64,000 nucleotides of DNA from Aquabacterium sp. CECT 9606 (GTDB lineage: Bacteria; Pseudomonadota; Gammaproteobacteria; Burkholderiales; Burkholderiaceae_C). The stretch spans positions 434,001 to 498,000 of the forward strand of contig NZ_CAKKNB010000004.1 of NCBI RefSeq assembly GCF_918741295.1, in the 5' to 3' direction. A model generated the notes under the pieces. The model saw nothing but the letters and a program-made list of their open reading frames with translations, was not told where the DNA came from and ran no database searches. The position numbers and the translations under genes were made by a program. Of this stretch, positions 28,932 to 37,869 are shown piece by piece. Every line of letters begins with the position of its first letter. Position 1 is the first letter of the stretch.

Positions 28932-30326
28932 ATGTTCAATAACCGCAACTACAACCGCACGTTTTTCAACGCACCGCAGTCGGTCACGTCTTTCATCGCA
29001 GCGTTCCTGGAGCCCCTGGTCACGGTGGTTTCCCTGCTGGGCACCATGGCGTACTACGACGAGCCAGTTCTGCGCGCATCGATGGCGCTGTGCTTGCTGG
29101 TGTTTGCCTTGACATTCCCAGAGCGCAATCGCTTCAATGACTCTCGGTTGGAAGCCGGTGTGGACATCGCCAGTTCATGGGTGTCGATGTTGCTGATCTT
29201 GTGGCTTTGCGGCTATGCCACCAACAGCCTGATGTTCTTCGACTTCACGGTGATGTTGACCTGGGCCGTGGTCACACCGGTGTTGCAATGGATCGCGGTG
29301 TTGATCGGCAAGGCCATCTTGAAGCACCGCGCCTCCCAGCCCAACGCCCGGCGGCGTGCCATCGTGGTGGGGGCGGGGCCTTTGGGCGGCAAGGTCGCCC
29401 GCGCCCTGCAAAGCAACCTGGACCAGGGCACCGAGTTCGTCGGCTATTTCGACGACCGCACCGACAGCCGCGTATTGTCCGAGGCCGTCAGCATGCGCCT
29501 GGGCGGTCTGCGCGATGTCGCCAACTACGTCTACGCCCACAGCATCCACGAGGTCTACATCACCTTGCCGCTGGGCTCGCAGCCCCGCATTGTGGAATTG
29601 CTGGAAGCCGTGCAGGGCACAACGGCCTCGCTTTACTTCGTGCCCGACGTGTTCGGCATCAGCATCATCCAGGGCCGCCTGCAAGACATGAACGGCGTAC
29701 CAGTGGTGGGCATTTGCGAAACGCCTTTCACAGGGACCAACGAGCTGGTCAAGCGGGTATCCGACATCATCTTGGGCAGCATCATCCTGGTGCTGATCTC
29801 GCCGATCTTGCTGGGCCTGGCCATCGGGGTGAAGTTGAGCTCGCCCGGGCCAGCCATCTTCCGGCAAAAGCGCAATGGTCTGGATGGCGAGGAGATCATC
29901 GTCTACAAGTTTCGCTCGATGCGCTCGCAAGACAATGGGTCGGTGGTCAAGCAGGCCACGAAGGGCGATTCACGGATCACGCCATTTGGCGCTTTCATCC
30001 GCAGAACCTCGCTTGACGAACTGCCGCAATTCATCAATGTTCTGCAAGGGCGCATGAGCATCGTGGGCCCCCGCCCGCACGCTGTGGCGCACAACGAGGA
30101 ATACCGTCGCCTGATCAAGGCGTACATGGTGCGCCACAAGGTGCGCCCGGGCATCACGGGCTGGGCCCAGGTGAATGGCTACCGGGGTGAGACCGAAACC
30201 ATCGACAAGATGCAGGCGCGGGTTGAATATGACCTTGAATATTTGCGCAACTGGTCGCTGGGGCTGGATTTGCAAATCATCATCCGCACCATCCGGCTGA
30301 TGATCTTTGACCGCAACGCTTACTGA
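28932..30326 (+). CDS. Undecaprenyl-phosphate glucose phosphotransferase (EPS-initiating sugar transferase)
   Basis: Polyprenol-phosphate hexose-1-phosphate transferase of the WcaJ/EpsB type, 464 residues, which loads the first sugar of an exopolysaccharide unit on undecaprenyl phosphate. Four N-terminal membrane helices are followed by a Rossmann-like CoA-binding segment (AIVVGAGPLGGKVARAL). The C-terminal catalytic domain has KRVSDIILGSIILVLISPIL, KFRSMR, RRTSLDELPQFINVLQG, MSIVGPRPHA and PGITGWAQVNGYRGE. An in-frame GTG at 28881 would add 17 residues; ATG 28932 is preferred because the first helix follows soon after. A sigma-54-type promoter lies upstream. Confidence 0.9.
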   Translation: MFNNRNYNRTFFNAPQSVTSFIAAFLEPLVTVVSLLGTMAYYDEPVLRASMALCLLVFALTFPERNRFNDSRLEAGVDIASSWVSMLLILWLCGYATNSLMFFDFTVMLTWAVVTPVLQWIAVLIGKAILKHRASQPNARRRAIVVGAGPLGGKVARALQSNLDQGTEFVGYFDDRTDSRVLSEAVSMRLGGLRDVANYVYAHSIHEVYITLPLGSQPRIVELLEAVQGTTASLYFVPDVFGISIIQGRLQDMNGVPVVGICETPFTGTNELVKRVSDIILGSIILVLISPILLGLAIGVKLSSPGPAIFRQKRNGLDGEEIIVYKFRSMRSQDNGSVVKQATKGDSRITPFGAFIRRTSLDELPQFINVLQGRMSIVGPRPHAVAHNEEYRRLIKAYMVRHKVRPGITGWAQVNGYRGETETIDKMQARVEYDLEYLRNWSLGLDLQIIIRTIRLMIFDRNAY

Positions 30327-30332
30327 AAGAGG
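30326..30332 (+). promoter_or_regulatory. Ribosome binding site of the EpsL-like gene
   Basis: AAAGAGG six bases before GTG 30339. It supports the GTG start over the ATG at 30351 and the TTG at 30333. Confidence 0.6.
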
Positions 30333-30338
30333 TTGGCC

Positions 30339-31625
30339 GTGAAACAAAAAATGAATCAATACACGCTGAGTTTGGTGTCTTTGGCAGCTTCGCTGGCCTG
30401 TTCTGTGCCAGCTCATGCGGACCCTCTTTCGTTGAAGCTGAGCGAGACGGTGACCTATGACACCAACTATGCCAGAAATACCTCTGATGACGCCGAGGTG
30501 GTTTCCAGCACCGGGATTGCCTTGGGTTTGAATAAAAGCTACGGACGCCAGAACTACAGCGCATCGGGCAAGTTTGGCATCGACAAGCATAAAAACTTCA
30601 AAGAGCAAGACAATAACAACTATGAGTTGAGCGGCGGCTTTGTGTCTGAAATCGCTTCCAATTGGGCCGTGGCGCTCAATGGGTCCACCAGCGAGAAATT
30701 GAACTCGGTTGAAAACAATCCGCTCAATAATCGTTTGGCCAAGAACATGGTGAGATCGCATGCCGCGGGCATGAACTTGCAGTATGGGGTGGCGGGACGG
30801 TGGTCGCTGTTGGGGTCACTGGGCATGGCGCGTACGTCATATTCTCTGGATTCTTATGATGATTACCAGAATCGCAAACAAAGCTCAGGCGGCCTGCGCC
30901 TGGTTTACAACACCAGTGATTTGTTGAGCTTTGGCTTGGGCGTGTCGACTGCTAATACCGAGTATCCCAAGCAAATCGTTGCAGGGGTGCCCGAAGAAAT
31001 CAAGCAGCGCAGCCTTGACTTCACGACGAATTGGCAAGTGACGGGTTTCAGCCGCTTGGACTCGATCCTGAGTTATACAAAGAACAAGTACAAATCAGAC
31101 TCGCGGGCTGATTTCAAGGGCTTCACGGGGCGTTTGAATTGGAATTACAAGCCAACCGGAGTGACAACATATTCGTTGTCAGCGGCGAGGGTTACCAATA
31201 ACGACGGCAGTGGTACAGGTCTGCGCAACAATGCAGGGGTGTATGACACCATTGAAGATTACATCTTGGGTAATATTCGTTATGTTGATACCACGATCAA
31301 CAGCGTGACCACCTCCATAGATGGCCGCATGCGATGGACTCCAACCGCCAAATTGGGCTTCACAGCCGGCTTGGGCTGGGACCGCTATGACGTGACCACA
31401 TCACGCAATGTTTCCTCAGCTGGTCCCACTGGAAAGACCTCCAGCGACTACACAGTCGTTTCGCTGGCCTCCGATTACAACTTTTCGCGCGCCATCTCGG
31501 TGGGCTGCTCAATCCAGCAATACAAGCAGTCCGCTGAAAGCAATCCCCAAGTGACGACCAATGTCCAACGCGTTGGGCATGATGGCCGTCAGTTCAGCTG
31601 CAACGCAAGCTTTACCATCGACTGA
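30339..31625 (+). CDS. EpsL-like outer-membrane beta-barrel exopolysaccharide protein
   Basis: Secreted protein of 428 residues: signal peptide (LSLVSLAASLACSVPAHA), then about 400 residues of alternating strands rich in Asn, Ser, Tyr and Thr, starting DPLSLKLSETVTYDTNYARN. This looks like the EpsL/OMP_b-brl family found in EPS clusters, probably an outer-membrane export or anchoring component. It follows the sugar transferase by 12 bases. Base composition is clearly less GC-rich than the flanking genes, with many A/T-ending codons, which suggests a different evolutionary rate or recent transfer. The final residues (FTID) lack the usual terminal aromatic. Confidence 0.7.
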   Translation: MKQKMNQYTLSLVSLAASLACSVPAHADPLSLKLSETVTYDTNYARNTSDDAEVVSSTGIALGLNKSYGRQNYSASGKFGIDKHKNFKEQDNNNYELSGGFVSEIASNWAVALNGSTSEKLNSVENNPLNNRLAKNMVRSHAAGMNLQYGVAGRWSLLGSLGMARTSYSLDSYDDYQNRKQSSGGLRLVYNTSDLLSFGLGVSTANTEYPKQIVAGVPEEIKQRSLDFTTNWQVTGFSRLDSILSYTKNKYKSDSRADFKGFTGRLNWNYKPTGVTTYSLSAARVTNNDGSGTGLRNNAGVYDTIEDYILGNIRYVDTTINSVTTSIDGRMRWTPTAKLGFTAGLGWDRYDVTTSRNVSSAGPTGKTSSDYTVVSLASDYNFSRAISVGCSIQQYKQSAESNPQVTTNVQRVGHDGRQFSCNASFTID

Positions 31626-31637
31626 GTCACCGCACCC

Positions 31638-32669
31638 ATGCCTTGCATCCTCCTGACCGGCGCCACCGGCTACATCGGCTCTCACACCTGGTTGGCGCTG
31701 CAAAGCGCCGGGTTTGATGTGGTGGGGGTGGACAGCTTCGTGAACAGCTCGCCCAAAGTGCTGCAACGCTTGGAGCACCTGGGCAAGATCAAGCCCCGGT
31801 TTGTCGAAGGCGATGTGCGCGATGCCGCAGCGCTTGACCAGTGTTTCAAGTTGGGCCAATCCGAGTTTGGCGGCATTTCTGCAGTGGTGCACTTCGCGGC
31901 CTTGAAGGCCGTCGGTGAGTCCATTGAAAAGCCTCTGGATTATTTCGAGAACAACCTAGGTGGCTTGCTGTCGGTGACCCAAGCCATGAAAAGGCACGGG
32001 GTGTTCAAGCTGGTTTTCAGTTCCTCGGCCACCGTTTATGGCAAGCCAGAGCAACTGCCCATCACCGAAAGTGCGGCCCTGCGGGTGACCAATCCCTATG
32101 GCCAGACCAAGCTGATGGGCGAAGAGATCCTGCGCGAGCTGGAGCGTTGCGACAGCGGCTGGCATGTGGCGTATCTGCGCTACTTCAACCCCGTGGGCGC
32201 CCACGAAAGTGGCCAGATTGGCGAAGACCCGCGTGGCATCCCCAACAACCTGATGCCCTATGTGGCCCAGGTGGCGGCTGGCAAGCGCGAGCATCTGAAC
32301 GTGTATGGCAACGATTACGACACGCCCGATGGCACTGGCGTGCGTGACTACATCCACGTTTGCGACCTGGCCGAAGGCCACGTGGCGGCACTGCGTTACC
32401 TCGCTGACCAGAACCGCTCCTTGACGGTGAACCTGGGAACAGGGCAAGGCTACAGCGTGCTGGAACTGGCTCAGGCCTACGGCAAAGCGTCTGGACGCGA
32501 CATTCCGGTGGTGTTTGCCCCTCGTCGCCCGGGTGACATAGATGCCTGCTACGCTGACCCGGCGCATGCGCTGAACACCATGGGCTGGAAGGCTCGGCGC
32601 GGCCTGGACGACATGTGCGCAGACTCTTGGCGCTGGCAGTTCAACAATCCCCAGGGCTTTGCTGGATAA
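31638..32669 (+). CDS. galE: UDP-glucose 4-epimerase
   Basis: Short-chain dehydrogenase superfamily epimerase of 343 residues interconverting UDP-glucose and UDP-galactose. The NAD-binding motif is TGATGYIGSHT at residues 7-17; the catalytic Tyr-Lys are in NPYGQTKLMGEE and the Ser is in FSSSATVYG. RYFNPVGAHESGQIGEDP and DGTGVRDYIHVCDLAEGH are diagnostic of GalE. It follows the EpsL-like gene by 12 bases and probably supplies UDP-galactose for the polysaccharide. Confidence 0.96.
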   Translation: MPCILLTGATGYIGSHTWLALQSAGFDVVGVDSFVNSSPKVLQRLEHLGKIKPRFVEGDVRDAAALDQCFKLGQSEFGGISAVVHFAALKAVGESIEKPLDYFENNLGGLLSVTQAMKRHGVFKLVFSSSATVYGKPEQLPITESAALRVTNPYGQTKLMGEEILRELERCDSGWHVAYLRYFNPVGAHESGQIGEDPRGIPNNLMPYVAQVAAGKREHLNVYGNDYDTPDGTGVRDYIHVCDLAEGHVAALRYLADQNRSLTVNLGTGQGYSVLELAQAYGKASGRDIPVVFAPRRPGDIDACYADPAHALNTMGWKARRGLDDMCADSWRWQFNNPQGFAG

Positions 32670-32719
32670 CCGATGGTGGGCCAAAAAAAACAGGCCTGAA
32701 ATTTGCTGAATAGAACCGT

Positions 32720-34174
32720 ATGAAACTCAATTTGCTTCCCGTGATCATGGCCGGTGGATCGGGCACCCGCCTCTGGCCGCTGTCCCGCGCCTTGTACCCC
32801 AAGCAGTTCCTGGTACTGCAAGGCAATCAAAGCCTGTTCCAGCAAGCCCATCTGCGTTTGCAGTCCCTGGCCGCTGAGGACATCAACGTGGCCAAGCCTT
32901 GTGTGGTGGGCAACGAAGAGCATCGTTTTTTGGTGCTCGACCAACTGCGTGAGCTCAAGGGTGAGCCTTCGTCGCTGCTGCTGGAACCTGTGGGGCGCAA
33001 TACGGCGCCTGCGGTGGCGCTGGCCGCCTTGCAAGCCGTGGCCGAGGGTGATGATCCGATCCTGGTGGTGACCCCGGCCGACCAGACCGTGACCGATGAA
33101 GCCGCCTACACCAAGGCCTTGCAGACGGCGGTGCGTTGCGCTGCCAAGGGCGACATCGTGATCCTGGGCATCACGCCCGACCGCCCTGAAACCGGTTTTG
33201 GCTACATTCGCACCGAGCAAGCGCAGGCCGACGGCGCGCGGGCCGTGGTCGCTTTCGTTGAAAAGCCCAATCTGGAAACCGCCAAGGGCTATGTGGCCGA
33301 AGGTGGCTATTTCTGGAACAGCGGCATGTTCGTGATGCGTGCATCGCGCTGGTTGGCCGCACTGGAGCACTTCCGTCCGGACATCCTGGAGGCCACGCGC
33401 AAGTCGTTTGATGTGCGCACCACCGATGCCAGCTTCGTGCGCCCCGGCAAGGCTGAGTTCTCGGCTGTGCCGTCCGAGTCGGTCGACTATGCCGTGATGG
33501 AGCAATGCCCGGGCAAGCCTGCCAGCGGATTCGTGGTGCGCATGGTGCCGCTGGATGCTGGTTGGTCCGATCTGGGGGCTTGGGATGCCGTCTGGCAGGT
33601 CAGCCCGCAAGATGCCCAAGGCAATGCCAGCCAGGGCGATGCCCTGCTGCACAACAGCCGCAATACCTTGGTCCACGCCACGAGCCGCCTTGTGGCCACA
33701 GTAGGCCTGGACAACATCGTCGTGGTCGAGACGCCAGACGCCGTGCTGGTGGCCGACCGCAGTTGCAGTCAGGATGTCAAGCAGATCGTCAATGCCTTGT
33801 CGCTGCGCGAGCGCAGTGAAGGCACTGTGCACCGCCGCGTGCACCGGCCTTGGGGCTGGTACGACTCGATCGATTTCGGGCCGCGTTTTCAGGTCAAGCG
33901 CATCATGGTCAAGCCCAAGGCCAGCCTGAGCTTGCAGATGCACCACCACCGCGCCGAGCACTGGATCGTGGTCAGTGGCACGGCCGAGGTCACCAATGGC
34001 GACAAGGTGCTGATGCTGTCCGAGAACCAGTCGACTTACATCCCTTTGGGCACCGTGCACCGCCTGGTCAACCCCGGCACGATCCCGCTGGAGATCATTG
34101 AAGTGCAGTCGGGCAGTTACCTGGGTGAAGACGACATCGTCCGCTTCCAGGACAACTACGGTCGTTCGGCTTGA
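32720..34174 (+). CDS. manC: Mannose-1-phosphate guanylyltransferase / mannose-6-phosphate isomerase
   Basis: Type II bifunctional enzyme (ManC/AlgA/XanB) of 484 residues giving GDP-mannose. The N-terminal nucleotidyltransferase domain starts with the signature IMAGGSGTRLWPLSRALYPK and contains VEKPN. The C-terminal cupin isomerase domain has RPWGWYDSID, VKPKASLSLQMHHHRAEHW (metal-binding His cluster) and IPLGTVHRL. It is 50 bases after galE and probably belongs to the same EPS unit, supplying GDP-mannose. It converges with gph. Confidence 0.96.
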   Translation: MKLNLLPVIMAGGSGTRLWPLSRALYPKQFLVLQGNQSLFQQAHLRLQSLAAEDINVAKPCVVGNEEHRFLVLDQLRELKGEPSSLLLEPVGRNTAPAVALAALQAVAEGDDPILVVTPADQTVTDEAAYTKALQTAVRCAAKGDIVILGITPDRPETGFGYIRTEQAQADGARAVVAFVEKPNLETAKGYVAEGGYFWNSGMFVMRASRWLAALEHFRPDILEATRKSFDVRTTDASFVRPGKAEFSAVPSESVDYAVMEQCPGKPASGFVVRMVPLDAGWSDLGAWDAVWQVSPQDAQGNASQGDALLHNSRNTLVHATSRLVATVGLDNIVVVETPDAVLVADRSCSQDVKQIVNALSLRERSEGTVHRRVHRPWGWYDSIDFGPRFQVKRIMVKPKASLSLQMHHHRAEHWIVVSGTAEVTNGDKVLMLSENQSTYIPLGTVHRLVNPGTIPLEIIEVQSGSYLGEDDIVRFQDNYGRSA

Positions 34175-34191
34175 GCCCCGGGCCGACGCGC

Positions 34192-34887
34192 TCAGCGTTG
34201 GCCCAAACCGAGCACGGCCAGTAAATCAAGGGGCCACTCGGTGATCACATCGGCGCCCCAATCGCGGATGTCGTGGCTGTGGCCCAGGTAGCCCCAGGCT
34301 GCGGCAGCACTGGGCATGCCGGCGGCTTGGGCGGCCTGGATGTCGCGCAGATCGTCGCCAACGTACAGCGTGGCGGCCGGGTCTGATTTGATCTGTTCGC
34401 AGGCGGTCAGCAAAGGCAAGGGGTGCGGTTTGGCGTGGGCCGTGGTGTCGCCGCTGATGGTGGTCATGCTGCGGCTATCCAAGCCCAGCCCGCGCATCAC
34501 CGGGGTGGTGAAGCGGTGGGGCTTGTTGGTGACCACGCCCCATTTCAGGCCTGCCTGTTCCAACTGATCCAGCAGTTGCGCCACGCCGTCGAACAGCACG
34601 GTGGTGTCGCTCAGGCATTGCGTGTAGGCGTCCAGGAAGGCCAGCCTCAGGTCTTCGTATTCAGCGTGGCCGGGGTGGATGTCGAGGCCCACGCCAATGA
34701 GGCCGCGTGCGCCGGCCGAGGCATGGGGCCGCAACAAGTCCAAGGGCATGGGCTGCAAACCGCGTTGCACGCGCAGATGGTTGAGCGCGCCGCCCAGGTC
34801 GCCCGCCGTGTCGGCCAGCGTGCCGTCCAGATCAAACAGCACCGCCTGCGGCGGCGTGGTCCAGTTCAAGGCCGGGTTTTTGCTCAT
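34192..34887 (-). CDS. gph: Phosphoglycolate phosphatase
   Basis: HAD-superfamily hydrolase of 231 residues. Motif [11 protein letters not shown] is near residue 20, motif II is in GVVTNKPHR and motif III/IV is in [16 protein letters not shown]. It removes phosphate from 2-phosphoglycolate produced by DNA-end repair. The ATG at 34887 overlaps the ubiG stop (ATGA); a further upstream in-frame start would run into ubiG. The ubiG-gph pairing is standard in gammaproteobacteria and betaproteobacteria. Confidence 0.92.
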   Translation of the reverse strand: MSKNPALNWTTPPQAVLFDLDGTLADTAGDLGGALNHLRVQRGLQPMPLDLLRPHASAGARGLIGVGLDIHPGHAEYEDLRLAFLDAYTQCLSDTTVLFDGVAQLLDQLEQAGLKWGVVTNKPHRFTTPVMRGLGLDSRSMTTISGDTTAHAKPHPLPLLTACEQIKSDPAATLYVGDDLRDIQAAQAAGMPSAAAAWGYLGHSHDIRDWGADVITEWPLDLLAVLGLGQR

Positions 34888-35591
34888 GCCTTGGCGGGCT
34901 TGCGACAAGCGATCATGTAGTTGACGCTGGTGTCACCCGACAACCAGTAGCGGCGGGTGATGGGGTTGTACTCGAGGCCCTTCATCTGCGTGGTCGACAG
35001 GTCGGCTTCGCGGGCCCATCGCGTCAACTCGGCCGGGCGGATGAAACGGGCGAACTCATGGGTGCCTTTGGGCAGCAACTTGAGCAGGTACTCTGCGCCG
35101 ACGATGGCAAAGAGGAAGGACTTGGGGTTGCGGTTGAGCGTCGAGAAGAAGATCCAGCCGCCCGGCTTGGCCATCTGTGCGCAAGCTCGCACCACCGAGG
35201 ATGGGTCGGGCACGTGCTCCAGCATTTCCATGCAGGTGACGACGTCGAACTGGCCGGGCTGCTCTGCGGCCAAGGCCTCGGCCGACACGCTGCGGTAATC
35301 CAGGTTGGCCACGCCGCTTTCCATGGCATGCAGTTGGGCCACCTTCAAGGGCCGGTCGGCCAGGTCGATGCCTAGCACGTTGGCGCCCCGGCGTGCCATC
35401 GATTCGGCCAGGATGCCGCCGCCGCAGCCCACATCCACCACGCGCTTGCCATTGATATTGGCTTGCTGGTCGATCCAGTCCAGGCGCAGGGGGTTGATCT
35501 GGTGCAGGGGGCGGAACTCGCTTTCAGGGTCCCACCAGCGGTGGGCCAGGTCGCTGAATTTGGCCAGTTCTTGGGGGTCGGCGTTTGTCAT
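34884..35591 (-). CDS. ubiG: Bifunctional 3-demethylubiquinone / 2-polyprenylphenol O-methyltransferase
   Basis: SAM-dependent O-methyltransferase of 235 residues acting twice in ubiquinone synthesis. SAM motif I is [19 protein letters not shown], preceded by [18 protein letters not shown], a UbiG hallmark. [16 protein letters not shown] and [12 protein letters not shown] are further family strings. The start is ATG 35591; a TTG six codons upstream is possible but less likely. Together with ubiB and ubiJ it shows ubiquinone-based respiration. Confidence 0.95.
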   Translation of the reverse strand: MTNADPQELAKFSDLAHRWWDPESEFRPLHQINPLRLDWIDQQANINGKRVVDVGCGGGILAESMARRGANVLGIDLADRPLKVAQLHAMESGVANLDYRSVSAEALAAEQPGQFDVVTCMEMLEHVPDPSSVVRACAQMAKPGGWIFFSTLNRNPKSFLFAIVGAEYLLKLLPKGTHEFARFIRPAELTRWAREADLSTTQMKGLEYNPITRRYWLSGDTSVNYMIACRKPAKA

Positions 35592-35657
35592 GGGTGAGAT
35601 GCTAACCAATGCGCCGCCGATCTCGCGCCTCTTGCACGTATTTCTTGCGCCGGCCTG

Positions 35658-37616
35658 TCAAGCTTTGGCTTGCTTGAGTTTGCGATAGAGGGTGTTGCGG
35701 CTGATGCCCAATTGGCGCGCCGCCAGTGACATGTTGCCCTCGCTGGCGGCGATGACCTGTCGGATGGTTTGGGCCGTGAGTTTGCGCAGATTGGGTTCGG
35801 CGGGGGTGAGGATGCCAGATGCCGGGATTGTGCCGAGGGAGGGGGACGAGCCATGCGGGGCAAGGGGTAGCGGCGTGGCCTGTTGCAATTCCTTGGCCAT
35901 GTCATCGGGCAAGTGAGACCAGTCGAGCGCGTGGTCGCCGGGATCCAGCAGGGCGCAGGCGGTGCGCAGCAGGCTGTGGAGTTGCCGGATGTTGCCGGGC
36001 CAAGGGTGGCGTGCCAGGCTCTGCATCAGGCCCGGGTGGACGCGCTCGACCGGGGCGCGGCCCATGTCCTGGGTGATGTGGGTGAGCACTTCGCCGACCA
36101 AGGCATTGAAATCCTGGCGATCGCGCAGGGCGGGCAGGGTCAGGCTCAGGCCGTTGAGGCGGTAGTAAAGGTCTTCGCGGAAGTGCCCTTCGGCGATGGC
36201 CTCTTTGAGTTGTCGGTGGGTGGCGCTGACCAGAACAAAGTCCACGGGCACGGGTTTGTTGCCGCCCAGCGGCACGACCACCTTGTCTTGCAAGACCCGC
36301 AACAGCCGGGCTTGCAGAGGCAGGGGCATGTCACCGATTTCGTCCAGGAACAAGGTGCCGCCGTCGGCTTCGCGGATGCGGCCTGGTGAGCCTTCACGGC
36401 GGGCCCCGGTGAAGGCCCCGCCCACATAGCCAAAGAGCTCGGCCTCGATCAGGGTTTCAGGCAGCGCGGCGCAGTTCACGGCGACGAAGGGTTTGTGGCT
36501 GCGTGGGCCTTCGGTATGCAGGTGGCGGGCGAAAACCTCTTTGCCGGTGCCCGATTCCCCTTGGATCAGCACCGAAATCCCTTGGGCCTGCACGCGCAGT
36601 GCCCGCTGCATGGCTTGGGCGACACGGGGGTCGAGTGCAGGTTCAGAGGGCGGATTTGGGCGGGTCTGCGCTGTCGGGCGGCTGTCCCGCAGAGTCACGG
36701 TTTCCTTGCCGTGGCTGTCCAGGCGGGCGTACAGCCTCCCCATGGCGGGCAGGCGCAGCTGCATCACCTTGCCCGCAGGCCACAGCCCCAGGCGGGTGCC
36801 CGTGGCCTGTTCCAGGGTGCAGGCCCCGATGAGGGCGTCGTCCAGGGCGAGCCATTGCTGCGCCTGGGTGTTCAGGCCGACGACCCAGCCGTCGCTGGAC
36901 AGGGCCAGCAGGCCTTCTCCGAGGCCGCCCAGGCCTTCGGCCTGTGGGTGCAGCCGCACGATGAGGTCGCGGTGGTGGCGTGCGTGGAAAAGGCGGTCTT
37001 CGATCATGCGGGCGGCGGATCGCACCAGGGCAAAGGTGTGCGGGTGTTGCCCCCGGTGGTCGCCCGAGATGTCGAGCACGCCTTTGAGTTGCCCATTGGG
37101 TGCGCGCACGGGTGCCGCGGCACAAGTCAGGAAACTGTTGCGCTCAAGGTAGTGTTCTGCGCCATGGATGACCACCGCGCGGCGTTCAGCCAGGGCAGTG
37201 CCAATGGCGTTGGTGCCTCGGTCGGCTTCATGCCACAGCGCGCCAGGACGCAACGAGACGCGGTCGGCACGCGAGACAAAGTCCAGGTCGCCCAGGCTGT
37301 GCAGCAAAAGGCCACGCACATCGGACAAGGCCACAAGGCTGCCCGATCCCTGCATCTGTTGGGCCACGAAGTCCATCACCGGCCGGGCGTGTGCCAGGAA
37401 ATCGTGTTCGCAGGCCAGCGCGACTTTGAGCTCCTGAACGCCAGACAGCGGTGGCTCGTTGTACTGGTCAACGGGGCTGAGGCCCGCCCGCTGGCAGCGC
37501 AGCCATGAGCGCATCAGGGTGTCGTTGACCAAGCCATCTGGCACTTCGCCCGATTCCATCAGGCTGCGGCGAGCCTGGCTGAGGGCCGAGGCCGATGGGG
37601 GGTGGGCCGGTGTCAT
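35658..37616 (-). CDS. Sigma-54-dependent transcriptional activator, AcoR family
   Basis: Enhancer-binding protein of 652 residues. The N-terminal half contains a GAF sensor domain (GALWHEADRGTNAIGTALAE, then YLERNSFLTCAAAPVRAPNG) and a degenerate PAS-like part. The central AAA+ domain has Walker A GESGTGKE, the sigma-54-contacting GAFTGA loop intact, and EIGDMPLPLQARLLRVLQD. The C-terminal Fis-type helix-turn-helix is MSLAARQLGISRNTLYRKLK. It is divergent from the aldehyde dehydrogenase gene, which has a -24/-12 promoter, so it probably activates that gene in response to an alcohol, aldehyde or acetoin-like effector. Confidence 0.9.
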   Translation of the reverse strand: MTPAHPPSASALSQARRSLMESGEVPDGLVNDTLMRSWLRCQRAGLSPVDQYNEPPLSGVQELKVALACEHDFLAHARPVMDFVAQQMQGSGSLVALSDVRGLLLHSLGDLDFVSRADRVSLRPGALWHEADRGTNAIGTALAERRAVVIHGAEHYLERNSFLTCAAAPVRAPNGQLKGVLDISGDHRGQHPHTFALVRSAARMIEDRLFHARHHRDLIVRLHPQAEGLGGLGEGLLALSSDGWVVGLNTQAQQWLALDDALIGACTLEQATGTRLGLWPAGKVMQLRLPAMGRLYARLDSHGKETVTLRDSRPTAQTRPNPPSEPALDPRVAQAMQRALRVQAQGISVLIQGESGTGKEVFARHLHTEGPRSHKPFVAVNCAALPETLIEAELFGYVGGAFTGARREGSPGRIREADGGTLFLDEIGDMPLPLQARLLRVLQDKVVVPLGGNKPVPVDFVLVSATHRQLKEAIAEGHFREDLYYRLNGLSLTLPALRDRQDFNALVGEVLTHITQDMGRAPVERVHPGLMQSLARHPWPGNIRQLHSLLRTACALLDPGDHALDWSHLPDDMAKELQQATPLPLAPHGSSPSLGTIPASGILTPAEPNLRKLTAQTIRQVIAASEGNMSLAARQLGISRNTLYRKLKQAKA

Positions 37617-37641
37617 GGGGTGAGTATGGCGCGCCGCTTCA

Positions 37642-37680
37642 TGTCACACACGCGGGTCGACCCTGTGTCAAATCGGGACA
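37642..37680. promoter_or_regulatory. Candidate enhancer (upstream activator) site
   Basis: Between the activator and the dehydrogenase lie TGTC at 37642, a perfect ten-base palindrome GGGTCGACCC at 37654-37663, and the inverted repeat TGTC-N7-GACA at 37666-37680. The position, about 110-150 bases upstream of the -24/-12 element, suits an enhancer for a sigma-54 activator. Confidence 0.4.
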
Positions 37681-37791
37681 GGTGGCCTGGATTGGAGCGC
37701 ATGGGTTTTCACGGGGTGACAGTGTTGGGATTGTCCAGGCCCAGGGTGGGGTTGGGGTGGCGGCAGGGTTGGGTTCCGTGGAAACCCGCGG

Positions 37792-37807
37792 TGGCACGCG
37801 CTGTGCG
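37792..37807 (+). promoter_or_regulatory. Sigma-54 -24/-12 promoter of the aldehyde dehydrogenase gene
   Basis: TGGCACGCGCTGTGCG has the full TGGCACG -24 box and GTGC at -12, with GG (37793-37794) and GC (37805-37806) exactly ten bases apart. The predicted start is near 37818, about 52 bases before the ATG, with an AGGAGA ribosome site at 37858-37863. Confidence 0.7.
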
Positions 37808-37869
37808 CTCAAGTGTTGGCACGCCATGGCAGACCCATGGGATTCGATGGCCCTATCAGGAGACTCAAG

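Noticed and set aside
32692..32707. AGGCCTGAAATTTGCT, a sigma-54-like match before manC
   Set aside because: Spacing is correct, but transcription would begin about two bases before the ATG, leaving no room for a ribosome site; the -24 half is also poor.
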